11,126 bases of DNA from Novosphingopyxis sp042090735 (GCA_042090735.1 JBELIU010000080.1:1-11126); one strand, 5' to 3'; shown: positions 1 through 6,656, counted from the first letter of the stretch. Notes: a model not told the origin generated them from the sequence alone. Program-made: numbers and translations.

Positions 1-231
1 GCGCGCATCCTCAACACCAAGGAGGAAGCCGCCAACGCGCCGAAGAAGAAGGTCTCCGTCGATTACGAGATCGGCGATCAGGTCAAGGTTCTCGACGGTC
101 CGTTCGCCAGCTTCAACGGCGTGGTGGAAGAGCTGGATTTCGAAAAGAACCGCGTGAAAGTGTCGGTTTCGATCTTCGGCCGTGCGACGCCGGTGGAGCT
201 CGACTTCGAACAGGTCGAACTGGCGAAATAA
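1..231 (+). CDS. nusG: Transcription termination/antitermination protein NusG, C-terminal part (5' truncated)
   Basis: The reading frame is open from the first base and ends at TAA 229-231, leaving 76 residues of the C-terminal part. After a short linker (about residues 1-19) comes the KOW domain, with YEIGDQVKVLDGPFASFNG followed by VVEELD and a final VELDFEQVELAK. This is the classic NusG C-terminal wording (VxVxDGPFxxFxG). NusG binds RNA polymerase through its N-terminal domain, which lies outside the window; the KOW domain contacts Rho or ribosomal protein S10 and so couples transcription with termination or translation. The gene sits directly upstream of rplK-rplA, the standard bacterial neighbourhood. 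The start and N-terminal domain cannot be judged from this window. Confidence 0.95.
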   Translation, partial: ARILNTKEEAANAPKKKVSVDYEIGDQVKVLDGPFASFNGVVEELDFEKNRVKVSVSIFGRATPVELDFEQVELAK

Positions 232-405
232 GCTTTCCGGCTATCGCCGGACGAGCGCATGCGCTAAGGGCGCGCGCTTCCAAGAATTCCCACTCCTTTG
301 CGGAGCGGGTTTACCGCGCGGGAGGCAGGTGATGATCTGCCGCTGGTACCGCTTAGTTGATCGGGCTCGTCGCTGGCGCACCCGGTAGAATGAAAGGAGG
401 CCATC
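232..405 (+). promoter_or_regulatory. nusG-rplK spacer, structured leader of the L11-L1 operon
   Basis: This 174-base spacer holds no convincing gene. It has several short inverted repeats: a CCGGC/GCCGG stem with a TATC loop at 237-250, a perfect 12-base palindrome at 254-265 (AGCGCATGCGCT), and a GGCAG/CTGCC stem with an 8-base loop at 324-341. A strong ribosome binding site, AAAGGAGG, lies at 393-400 just before the rplK ATG. In many bacteria L1 represses its own operon by binding the mRNA ahead of rplK, so a leader target here would be expected. I cannot match these hairpins to the L1-binding consensus by eye. No clear promoter hexamers were found, so rplK may be read through from nusG. 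Confidence 0.4.
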
Positions 406-837
406 ATGGCCAAGAAAGTAACGGGTTTCATCAACCTGCAGGTGCCCGCGGGCGCCGCCAATCCCTCCCCGCCGATCGGCCCTGCGCTCGGTCAGCGCGG
501 CGTCAACATCATGGAATTCTGCAAGGCGTTCAACGCCGCCACGCAGGAACTTGAGAAGGGCATGCCGATCCCGACCAAGATCACGGTCTACGCGGATCGC
601 AGCTTCACCTTCATCACGAAGACGCCCCCGGCGAGCTTCCTGATCAAGAAGGCCGCCAATCTGAAGAAGGGCTCCGGCACCACCGGCAAGGGCTTCATCG
701 GCAAGATCAAGCGCAGCCAGCTGCAGGAAATCGCCGAGACGAAGTTCAAGGATCTGAACGCAAACGACATCGAGGCGGCAACCAAGATCATCGAGGGCTC
801 TGCCACGTCGATGGGCCTCGAAGTGGTGGAGGGCTGA
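406..837 (+). CDS. rplK: 50S ribosomal protein L11
   Basis: L11 binds the GTPase-associated region of 23S rRNA at the base of the L10-L7/L12 stalk and supports factor-dependent GTP hydrolysis. The 143-residue length fits the family. The N-terminal domain shows the proline-rich linker and switch region PPIGPALGQRGVNIMEFCKAFN (in two overlapping parts, about residues 22-43). The RNA-binding C-terminal domain ends with LNANDIEAATKIIEGSATSMGLEV. The ATG at 406 is preceded by AAAGGAGG at good spacing; the longer frame-shifted reading starting at 357 is not this gene. rplA follows after only 4 bases, so the two are almost certainly one transcript. Confidence 0.98.
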   Translation: MAKKVTGFINLQVPAGAANPSPPIGPALGQRGVNIMEFCKAFNAATQELEKGMPIPTKITVYADRSFTFITKTPPASFLIKKAANLKKGSGTTGKGFIGKIKRSQLQEIAETKFKDLNANDIEAATKIIEGSATSMGLEVVEG

Positions 838-841
838 GATA

Positions 842-1540
842 ATGGCAAAGCTGACCAAGAAGCAGAAGGCCCTCGAGGGCAAGGTCGATGCCGAGAAGCT
901 CTACGGCGTCGATGAAGCGATCGCGCTGGTGAAGGAACTCGCCACCGCCAAGTTCGACGAATCGGTCGAGGTCGCGATGAACCTCGGTGTCGATCCGCGT
1001 CACGCAGACCAGATGGTTCGCGGCATGGTTTCGCTCCCCGCCGGCACCGGCAAGGAGATGAAGGTTGCGGTGTTCGCGCGCGGCGACAAGGCCGAAGCAG
1101 CAACCGCTGCTGGCGCCGACAAGGTTGGCGCCGAAGACCTGATGGAAGACATGCAGGCCGGCAATCTGGATTATGATCGCGTCATTGCGACGCCGGACAT
1201 GATGGGCGTCGTCGGCCGTCTCGGTAAGGTGCTCGGCCCCAAGGGCCTGATGCCGAACCCGAAGCTTGGCACCGTCACCCCCGATGTCGAGGGCGCCGTG
1301 AAGGCGGCCAAGGCCGGTCAGGTGCAGTTCCGCGTCGAAAAGGCGGGCATCATCCACGGTTCGCTGGGCAAGACCAGCTTCCCCGATGCCGAGCTGCGCA
1401 AGAACTTCGACGCGTTCACCGATGCAATCGCCAAGGCGAAGCCCTCGGGTTCCAAGGGCAAATATGTCCGCAAGGTCTCGCTCAGCAGCAGCATGGGCCC
1501 CGGCGTGAAGATCGATCTGGCCGACGTTCCCGGCGCATAA
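842..1540 (+). CDS. rplA: 50S ribosomal protein L1
   Basis: L1 forms the mobile L1 stalk of the large subunit, binding 23S rRNA near the E site, and in many bacteria acts as the translational repressor of the rplKA operon. The 232-residue length matches bacterial L1. Clear family wording includes ALVKELATAKFDESVEVAMNL, split across residues about 29-48, then GVDPRHADQMVRG, the central VLGPKGLMPNPKLGTVT, and the C-terminal FTDAIAKAKPSGSKGKYVRK. The ATG lies 4 bases after the rplK stop, with GGAGGG inside the end of rplK serving as ribosome binding site, so translation is probably coupled. A GC-rich hairpin follows 25 bases after the stop. Unlike the common arrangement, rplJ does not come next. 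Confidence 0.98.
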   Translation: MAKLTKKQKALEGKVDAEKLYGVDEAIALVKELATAKFDESVEVAMNLGVDPRHADQMVRGMVSLPAGTGKEMKVAVFARGDKAEAATAAGADKVGAEDLMEDMQAGNLDYDRVIATPDMMGVVGRLGKVLGPKGLMPNPKLGTVTPDVEGAVKAAKAGQVQFRVEKAGIIHGSLGKTSFPDAELRKNFDAFTDAIAKAKPSGSKGKYVRKVSLSSSMGPGVKIDLADVPGA

Positions 1541-1565
1541 GCGCTGAACCGGTTTGAATTCGTGG

Positions 1566-1593
1566 AAGGGCCGGGCGGCGACGCCCGGCCCTT
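1566..1593. terminator. GC-rich hairpin between convergent genes, probable bidirectional terminator
   Basis: A perfect 12-bp stem (AAGGGCCGGGCG at 1566-1577 pairing with 1582-1593) closes a GCGA loop, a stable GNRA-type tetraloop. It sits between the rplA stop (1540) and the stop of the minus-strand gene (1600), so it can serve both transcripts. The U-tract is poor on both sides (CTTCTCATAT forward), so termination strength is uncertain, but the stem is exceptionally stable. Confidence 0.75.
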
Positions 1594-1599
1594 CTCATA

Positions 1600-2202
1600 T
1601 CAGGCGTCTGCGGAATCCATCAGATAGGCCTTGTTCTTCAGCGCCTCGTCGTCGAGCGCGCGCACCAGAACCGCCGCCACGTCGCCCCGCGCCGCCTTGC
1701 CCTCGATATCGACGTCTTCACCCATGCGGATGTCCCGGCTGCCGTCTTCCTCCGTCAGCGTCACCGGGCGGACGATCGAATAGACAAGCCCCGATGCCTT
1801 CAGATGCTCGTCCGCCGCGTGCTTGGCCTGCAGATAATGGTACAGCTTGGAGTCCGGATCGGGGTTCTCCGCACCGCGCGAACTTAGCATCACGAAGCGT
1901 TTCACGTCCGCCTCCTTCGCGCGGTCGATCAAAGCGATCGCACCGTCGCGGTCCACCTTGTCGGTCATGTCCGGCCCGGTGCTGCCGCCCGATCCCGCCG
2001 CGAAGATCACGGCGTCCATGCCATTGCACACATCGTCGGCCAGATTGGTGAGGTCGCCGCTGCGCGTCTCGCAGCCATCGGCAAGGACGGAGGTGTCGGA
2101 GCTGTCGCGCACCAGCGCAACCGGCTGATGTCCGGCATCGAGAAGCTGGCGGACGAGGCGCCGGCCGGTGAGGCCGGTGGCGCCGGCGATAAGAATTTTC
2201 AT
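1600..2202 (-). CDS. Atypical SDR / NmrA-like NAD(P)-binding protein
   Basis: A Rossmann-fold oxidoreductase-like protein of 200 residues, probably cytoplasmic. It opens with MKILIAGATGLTGRRLV, so the dinucleotide-binding GxxGxxG (GATGLTG) lies at residues 7-13. FVMLSSRG at about 103-110 and a YxxxK pair (Y123, K127) fit the atypical or extended short-chain dehydrogenase group that includes YwnB/YhfK-like proteins. SGLVYSIVRP (137-146) is a common motif of that group. The substrate cannot be told; some relatives bind NAD(P) without known catalysis. I chose the ATG at 2200-2202 because the Rossmann strand starts directly there and AGGA lies upstream; an in-frame extension to 2235 adds 11 residues without a ribosome binding site. 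It is transcribed away from bioF and towards rplA, with an EcfG-like promoter sequence upstream. Confidence 0.85.
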   Translation of the reverse strand: MKILIAGATGLTGRRLVRQLLDAGHQPVALVRDSSDTSVLADGCETRSGDLTNLADDVCNGMDAVIFAAGSGGSTGPDMTDKVDRDGAIALIDRAKEADVKRFVMLSSRGAENPDPDSKLYHYLQAKHAADEHLKASGLVYSIVRPVTLTEEDGSRDIRMGEDVDIEGKAARGDVAAVLVRALDDEALKNKAYLMDSADA

Positions 2203-2239
2203 GGGCGGTAATCCTGTCATGTGGGGGAATGTCACTGAG

Positions 2240-2264
2240 GACGCGTGGAAGGCTGCTCTGTTCC
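2240..2264 (-). promoter_or_regulatory. Candidate EcfG (general stress sigma factor) promoter of the minus-strand SDR gene
   Basis: Read on the minus strand there is GGAAC (2264-2260), a 16-base spacer and CGTC (2243-2240). The alphaproteobacterial EcfG/SigT consensus is GGAAC, 16-17 bases, CGTT, so only the last base differs. The -10 part ends 37 bases before the ATG at 2202, a plausible 5' UTR. This rests on a pattern match in one place. Confidence 0.45.
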
Positions 2265-2267
2265 CTC

Positions 2268-2295
2268 TTCCGCTGCGAGCGCCTGATCAGCGGAA
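2268..2295. repeat. 8-bp inverted repeat upstream of bioF
   Basis: TTCCGCTG (2268-2275) and CAGCGGAA (2288-2295) are perfect inverted copies separated by 12 bases. The element lies in the divergent region between the SDR gene and bioF, 53 bases upstream of the bioF GTG and just upstream of the candidate SDR promoter. It could be an operator for a dimeric regulator or an RNA hairpin in a bioF leader. It does not resemble the known BioR (TTATCTATAA-like) or BirA operators. Confidence 0.4.
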
Positions 2296-2348
2296 CCGGG
2301 TAATGGGGCCTTGCACCCTCGCGCCGCCTGCCTAAGGACGTCCCCACC

Positions 2349-3470
2349 GTGACATTGCCCGATTTCTATCAGCAGGATCTCGATCGCCTGACGAAGGCCG
2401 ATCGCCTTCGCACGCTGGCGCTGCCATCGGGGCACGACTTCGCGTCGAACGATTATCTCGCGCTTGCCGGATCGGAAGCGCTGCGCGGCGCCGCGATCGC
2501 CGCGCTGGAGCGGGGCGTGCCGCTGGGTTCGGGCGGATCGCGGCTCTTGCGCGGCAACGGGACGGAGCATGAGGCACTGGAAAGCGAAGCTGCCCGGTTG
2601 TTCGGTGCGGGATCGGCGCTCTACGTTTCCTCCGGCTTCACGGCCAATAGCCTGCTCTTCGCCACCTTGCCGCAAAGCCAGGATCTTATCCTCTACGATG
2701 CGCTTGTCCATGCGAGCGCGCATGAAGGCATACGCCTGTCTCGCGCCCCTACCCGTCCCTTCGCGCATAATGACGTGACCGCCGCCGCCGACGCGATTGC
2801 GCAGTGGCGGAAGGAAGGCGGGCGCGGCACCGTCTGGATTGCGTTCGAAACGCTCTACAGCATGGATGGCGATGTCGCGCCGGTAGCCGACTTCGCTGCG
2901 CTTGCAGAGCGCGAAGGTGTGATGCTGCTGATCGACGAGGCCCATGCCATCGGCGTCTGCGGTCCGCGCGGACGCGGACTGGCGGTGGAGCTGCAAGGGC
3001 GCGAGAACACGATCACGCTGGCGACGTGCGGAAAGGCCCTGGGATGCGAGGGCGCGCTGATCCTGGGACCCGCCGTCGTTCGCGAATTTCTCATCAACCG
3101 CGGCCGCAGCTTTATCTTCTCCACCGCGCCCTCCCCGCTGATGGCAGCCGTCGTGCGTGCAGCGCTTGGCGTGATCGGCAATGAGGATGGCCGACGCGCA
3201 ACGCTTCAAGGCCTGATCCGCTGCGCCGCCGAAGCCTTTGCACCGCTCGGCATCACTGCCAGCGGATCGCACATTCAGCCGATCATACTAGGCGAGGATG
3301 CGCGCGCGATGGGGATCGCCGCCGCCTTGCAGGCGCGCGGCTTCGATATTCGCGGCATTCGCCCGCCCACCGTGCCCGCCGGAACGGCGCGACTGCGTGT
3401 CTCGGTCACGCTCAATAGCGACGAAGCGGCGATCCGCGCGCTCGCCGATGCTTTGAAGGAGCTTCTATGA
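2349..3470 (+). CDS. bioF: 8-amino-7-oxononanoate synthase
   Basis: BioF condenses pimeloyl-ACP (or pimeloyl-CoA) with L-alanine, a PLP-dependent decarboxylating step that begins assembly of the biotin ring. The 373 residues form a fold-type I alpha-oxoamine synthase. Visible are FASNDYLALA (31-40), LGSGGSRLLRGN (59-70), YVSSGFTAN (92-100), H121 in DALVHAS, SMDGDVAPV (171-179), DEAHAIGVCGPRGRG (196-210), and the predicted Schiff-base lysine K229 in TCGKALGCEG. The C-terminal IRPPTVPAGTARLR (337-350) is specific for BioF and argues against the relatives ALA synthase, KBL or serine palmitoyltransferase. The start is GTG, with AAGGACG about 8-14 bases upstream; no better start is visible. The stop overlaps the bioD start as ATGA. 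Confidence 0.95.
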   Translation: MTLPDFYQQDLDRLTKADRLRTLALPSGHDFASNDYLALAGSEALRGAAIAALERGVPLGSGGSRLLRGNGTEHEALESEAARLFGAGSALYVSSGFTANSLLFATLPQSQDLILYDALVHASAHEGIRLSRAPTRPFAHNDVTAAADAIAQWRKEGGRGTVWIAFETLYSMDGDVAPVADFAALAEREGVMLLIDEAHAIGVCGPRGRGLAVELQGRENTITLATCGKALGCEGALILGPAVVREFLINRGRSFIFSTAPSPLMAAVVRAALGVIGNEDGRRATLQGLIRCAAEAFAPLGITASGSHIQPIILGEDARAMGIAAALQARGFDIRGIRPPTVPAGTARLRVSVTLNSDEAAIRALADALKELL

Positions 3471-4090
3471 ACCGCACGATCGTCGTCACCGGCACCGATA
3501 CCGACATCGGCAAGACCGTCTTCGCCGCGGCCCTCGCCGCTGCGCTGGGGGCGCATTACTGGAAGCCGGTGCAGGCGGGCCTCGACGACGGCAGCGACAG
3601 CGGCCATGTTGCCGCCCTCGGCGTGTCGGAAGACAAGATCCTGCCCGAGGCTTACCGCCTCACCACGCCCTGCTCGCCGCACCGCGCGGCCGAGATCGAC
3701 GGCGTGACGATCGATCCGGCACAGCTCGAATTGCCGGATATCGCCTGGCCGCTGGTGGTCGAGGGCGCAGGCGGCGCGCTGGTGCCGGTGACGCGCGATC
3801 TGCTCTACGCCGATCTCTTCGCACGTTGGGGAGCCCCCACCATCATCGTCGCGCGCACAGCGCTCGGCACGATCAATCATAGCCTGCTGACCATCGAGGC
3901 CCTACGCGCCCGAAAGGTGCCAATCCTCGGCATCGCCTTCATCGGCGAACCGGAACCGGACAGCGAGGATACCATCTGCGCGATCGGCGATGTGCCGCGG
4001 CTGGGGCGCCTGCCGATGCTCGATCCGCTCACGCATGAGACCCTTGCCGCCGCCTTTGCGAATGCGTTCGATCTGGAACAGTTCGCGTGA
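3467..4090 (+). CDS. bioD: Dethiobiotin synthetase
   Basis: BioD uses ATP and CO2 to close the ureido ring of 7,8-diaminopelargonate, giving dethiobiotin. The protein has 207 residues. It starts with the P-loop VTGTDTDIGKT (7-17), followed by YWKPVQAG (31-38) with the conserved lysine K33, a TPCSPHRAAE segment (67-76), the second nucleotide/substrate motif VVEGAGGALVPV (97-108), and ARTALGTINHSLLT (129-142). All are standard BioD landmarks. Its ATG overlaps the bioF stop by four bases, and AAGGAG in the end of bioF provides the ribosome binding site. Its stop overlaps the bioA start as GTGA, which strongly suggests coupled translation of bioF-bioD-bioA. The gene order is not the pathway order (F, A, D). 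Confidence 0.95.
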   Translation: MNRTIVVTGTDTDIGKTVFAAALAAALGAHYWKPVQAGLDDGSDSGHVAALGVSEDKILPEAYRLTTPCSPHRAAEIDGVTIDPAQLELPDIAWPLVVEGAGGALVPVTRDLLYADLFARWGAPTIIVARTALGTINHSLLTIEALRARKVPILGIAFIGEPEPDSEDTICAIGDVPRLGRLPMLDPLTHETLAAAFANAFDLEQFA

Positions 4091-5340
4091 CCAGCTCCTC
4101 CATCTGGCACCCGTTCACGCAGCATGGGCTGGGCGAGCCGATCCCGCACGTTGCCTCTGCAAAAGGCGCGGTGTTGCATCTGGAGGACGGCGCTGAGGTG
4201 ATCGACGCGATCTCCTCATGGTGGGTGACGACACACGGCCATGCCAACCCGCGCATCGCCGCCGCCATCGCCGATCAGGCCGCGCGGCTGGACCAGATCA
4301 TTTTCGCAGGCTGGACGCACGAGCCTGCCGAGACGCTGGCAGCGGGTTTGCGCGCCATCATGCCGGACATCCTGACGCGCGTGTTCTTCTCCGACTCGGG
4401 CTCCACCAGCGTCGAAGTCGCGCTGAAAATGGCGCTCGGCTACTGGCTGCATCGCGGTGAGGAGCGGCACCGCATCGTCGTGATGGACCATGGCTATCAT
4501 GGCGATACGATCGGGACGATGTCGGTCGGCGCGCGCGGGGCATTCAACCGCGCCTATCAGCCGCTGCTGTTCGACGTCACCTCCATCCCCTTTCCCGCCA
4601 CGGGCGCGGAGCAGGCGGCGCTGGACGCGCTCGATGCCGCCTGCCGTGAAGGGGCTGCCGCTTTCATCGCCGAGCCGCTGCTGCTGGGCGCGGGCGGCAT
4701 GCTGACATACGGTGCGGATACCCTGGCCGAGATGGCACGCATCTGTGCACGGCACGGCACGCTGTTCATCGCCGATGAAGTGATGACCGGCTGGGGCCGC
4801 ACCGGCACCCTGCTCGCGTGCGAACAAGCCGGGGTTGTTCCCGACATCCTCTGCATTTCCAAGGGGCTGACCGGCGGCGCGATCCCGCTGGCGGTGACGA
4901 TGGCGAGCGAGCCGATCTACGAGGCGCATTTCAGCCAGGATCGCGGGCGCATGTTTTTTCACTCGTCGAGCTACACCGCCAATCCGATCGCCTGCGCCGC
5001 GGCCAATGCCAATCTCGCGATCTGGCGCGAAGAGCCGGTGCGCGAACGGATCGCTACCTTGTCCCAGCGGCAGACGGAGCGGCTGGCCACGCTCGCCCGG
5101 CATCCCGCGGTGCGCAATCCCCGCCAACTTGGCACGATCACCGCAGTCGATGTCGGCGCGGCAGAGGGTTATCTGTCAGACCTTGCGCCCAGGATGCTGG
5201 CAATGTTCCGCGAGCGCGGCGTGCTGCTGCGCCCGCTGGGCAACACCGTCTATGTAATGCCGCCATATTGCATTAGCGAGGAGCAGCTCGATGCTGTCTA
5301 CATTGCAATCAACGAAGTGATCGACCGTGTCGCCGGGTGA
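4087..5340 (+). CDS. bioA: Adenosylmethionine-8-amino-7-oxononanoate aminotransferase
   Basis: BioA transfers the amino group of S-adenosylmethionine to 8-amino-7-oxononanoate, giving 7,8-diaminopelargonate, the BioD substrate. It is a class III PLP aminotransferase of 417 residues, slightly shorter than the 429 of E. coli. Landmarks are IWHPFTQ (6-12), SSWWVTTHGH (43-52), FFSDSGSTSVEVALKMA (100-116), HGYHGDT (135-141), FIADEVMTGWGRTG (227-240) with D230 for the PLP ring nitrogen, and ISKGLTGG (257-264) with predicted PLP lysine K259. The SSWW segment and the GYHGDT tyrosine are typical of BioA rather than of other class III enzymes. The GTG start overlaps the bioD stop. bioB and a pimeloyl-precursor gene (bioC/bioH or others) are not in this window and must lie elsewhere. 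Confidence 0.95.
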   Translation: MTSSSIWHPFTQHGLGEPIPHVASAKGAVLHLEDGAEVIDAISSWWVTTHGHANPRIAAAIADQAARLDQIIFAGWTHEPAETLAAGLRAIMPDILTRVFFSDSGSTSVEVALKMALGYWLHRGEERHRIVVMDHGYHGDTIGTMSVGARGAFNRAYQPLLFDVTSIPFPATGAEQAALDALDAACREGAAAFIAEPLLLGAGGMLTYGADTLAEMARICARHGTLFIADEVMTGWGRTGTLLACEQAGVVPDILCISKGLTGGAIPLAVTMASEPIYEAHFSQDRGRMFFHSSSYTANPIACAAANANLAIWREEPVRERIATLSQRQTERLATLARHPAVRNPRQLGTITAVDVGAAEGYLSDLAPRMLAMFRERGVLLRPLGNTVYVMPPYCISEEQLDAVYIAINEVIDRVAG

Positions 5341-5370
5341 CGACGCGATCGCGGATTCGCTGGGTTTCCT

Positions 5371-6240
5371 TCAGCTTTGGACGATCATGCCGCCGTTCGG
5401 GTGGAGCACCTGGCCGCTCATATAGCTGGCATCCTCGCAAGCCAGGAACAGGAAGCTCGGCGCCACCTCATTGGGTTGGCCGGGACGCCCCATCGGCGTG
5501 TCCTCACCGAAATCGTCCATCTCTTCCGGCGGCTGACCGCCATAAGGGTTGAGCGGCGTCCAGATCGGACCGGGCGCAACGGCGTTCACACGAATACCGC
5601 GGTCCATCACATTCTGGCTCAGCGAGCGCGTGAAAGCGGTGATGGCCCCCTTAGTGGAGCTGTAATCGAGCAGGATGGGCTGGCCCTGATACATGGTGAC
5701 GCTGGTGCAGTTCACGATCGCCGCGCCGTTCTTCATATGCGGCAGCGCGGCCTGCGTCAGGAAGAACATGGAAAAGATGTTGGACTGGAAGGTGCGACGC
5801 AGCTGCTCTTCCGTAATATCCTCCAGATCGTAATCGGGATGCTGTTCGCCTGCGATGTTGATCAGCAGATCGAGCTTGCCGAACTCGTCCATCGTCTGCT
5901 TGACCACGTCGCGTGCGAAATCGCTGTCGCCAAGGTCTCCTCGCAGAAGGAGCGCCTTGCGTCCTTCTTCTTCGACGATTTGCTTGCTGCGGCGCGCGTC
6001 CTCGCTTTCCTCTTCGGCGTAATAGACGATCGCAATATCGGCACCTTCGCGCGCGAACAATGCGGCAACCGCGCGGCCGATGCCGCTGTCCGCGCCGGTA
6101 ACGATCGCGGTCTTGCCTTTGAGTCGGTCCGACCCGTTGTAACGCGGGCGCCAGTCCGGCTTTTCGTCCATATCCGCTTCGGAGCCGGGCATCCGGGGCT
6201 CTTCGTCGATGGGATCAATGAAATGCTGCTTAGCGCTCAT
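5371..6240 (-). CDS. YghA-type short-chain dehydrogenase/reductase
   Basis: A classical SDR fold with a charged N-terminal extension of about 40 residues (MDEKPDW, then RYNGSDRLKGKTAIVTG), the hallmark of the YghA/YdaD group of general-stress oxidoreductases. The 289 residues match the family (about 290). The NAD(P) motif TGADSGIG is at 48-55, NIAG (a variant of NNAG) at 128-131, and the catalytic set is N154, S180, Y193 and K197 in YSSTK. PGPIWTPL (223-230) and MSGQVLHPNGG (274-284) complete the Rossmann SDR pattern. It probably reduces a carbonyl or oxidises a polyol with NAD(P); the true substrate is unknown. The ATG at 6238-6240 has GAAAGGG as ribosome binding site 8 bases upstream. The gene is convergent with bioA (30-base gap, no terminator seen). 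Confidence 0.9.
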   Translation of the reverse strand: MSAKQHFIDPIDEEPRMPGSEADMDEKPDWRPRYNGSDRLKGKTAIVTGADSGIGRAVAALFAREGADIAIVYYAEEESEDARRSKQIVEEEGRKALLLRGDLGDSDFARDVVKQTMDEFGKLDLLINIAGEQHPDYDLEDITEEQLRRTFQSNIFSMFFLTQAALPHMKNGAAIVNCTSVTMYQGQPILLDYSSTKGAITAFTRSLSQNVMDRGIRVNAVAPGPIWTPLNPYGGQPPEEMDDFGEDTPMGRPGQPNEVAPSFLFLACEDASYMSGQVLHPNGGMIVQS

Positions 6241-6287
6241 AGGGGCGGCCCTTTCGTTGGGGGATTCCTTTGGGGGGTCGCACCGGC

Positions 6288-6312
6288 AACGCCCACGGTC
6301 CTGACCGGTTCG
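6288..6312 (-). promoter_or_regulatory. Candidate EcfG-like promoter of the YghA-type SDR gene
   Basis: On the minus strand, CGAAC (6312-6308), 16 bases, then CGTT (6291-6288) matches the EcfG/SigT pattern GGAAC-N16-CGTT except for the first base. The -10 part ends 47 bases before the ATG, giving a plausible 5' UTR of about 40 bases. YghA/YdaD relatives are known general-stress genes in other bacteria, which supports the reading, but the -35 is imperfect. Confidence 0.4.
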
Positions 6313-6377
6313 AACAGACCGCGCCTTTTTCCGTTTAACAAAGGTTCGGTTGGCTGGCTCCTCCCGAAGCGCGCTGC

Positions 6378-6405
6378 TTGACTTTCCCGCGCCGAACGCT
6401 AATTA
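6378..6405 (+). promoter_or_regulatory. Candidate sigma-70 type promoter for rplJ-rplL
   Basis: TTGACT (6378-6383), a good -35 element, is followed after 16 bases by TAATTA (6400-6405), a weak -10. Alphaproteobacterial housekeeping promoters often keep TTGAC well and the -10 poorly. A start near 6412 would place all the hairpins of the rplJ leader inside a transcript leader of about 265 bases. Since rplJ is detached from rplKA, it needs its own promoter somewhere in this gap. Confidence 0.4.
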
Positions 6406-6420
6406 CCCGCACCGACTGAT

Positions 6421-6656
6421 CGGCTGTGCCGGTCGCTCACCGTCCGAGACAGCCGGTGCTCCCGATTTGGGGGGCTTAATTTCCAGCCTAGACGGGGACA
6501 GTTGAAATTTGGGTGCGGCAATGCCGCCCCTGCCATCGCATCCGTTCTTCGCAGCGGCGCGTGGCTCACCTTTTCCCCACGGACATATCGTAACGAGCCG
6601 GGCGGCCTGCTGCCCTGTTCGATTTTCGCGTGTGGAGAACCGGTTCAGACCGGCTC
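6421..6656 (+). promoter_or_regulatory. Structured rplJ leader, probable L10 autoregulatory mRNA region
   Basis: The gap 6241-6677 contains no convincing gene. Its right part is rich in pairing segments. CGGCTGT/ACAGCCG (6421-6427 with 6449-6455) encloses a CGGT/ACCG stem. GGG-T-GCGGC pairs across an AAT loop with GCCGCCCC (6511-6530). CGTGG (6560-6564) pairs with CCACG (6577-6581). GAGCCGG (6595-6601) pairs perfectly with CCGGCTC (6650-6656), closing just ahead of the rplJ ribosome binding site. The GAGCC part can instead pair with GGCTC at 6563-6567, so two folds compete. In bacteria the L10-(L7/L12) complex represses its own mRNA by binding such a leader. The identification is by position and structure; I did not confirm the kink-turn consensus. 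Confidence 0.55.

Noticed and set aside
386..391. TAGAAT as a -10 promoter element for rplK
   Set aside because: It sits 15 bases before the ATG, inside the ribosome binding region, with no -35 at a proper distance.
2203..2348. BioR or BirA operator ahead of bioF
   Set aside because: Neither the AT-rich BioR word nor the BirA dyad is present in the divergent region.
2232..3272. Long minus-strand open frame of 346 codons opposite bioF
   Set aside because: It lies on the opposite strand of a clear bioF, has Arg/Ala/Gln-rich composition and shows no domain; GC-rich third positions make such shadows common.
4216..5127. Minus-strand open frame opposite bioA
   Set aside because: Composition is that of an antisense shadow; bioA is unambiguous here.
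5345..5352. GCGATCGC palindrome between bioA and the SDR gene
   Set aside because: A single 8-base GC-rich palindrome is expected by chance; it is not a cyanobacterial HIP1 array and no terminator is formed.
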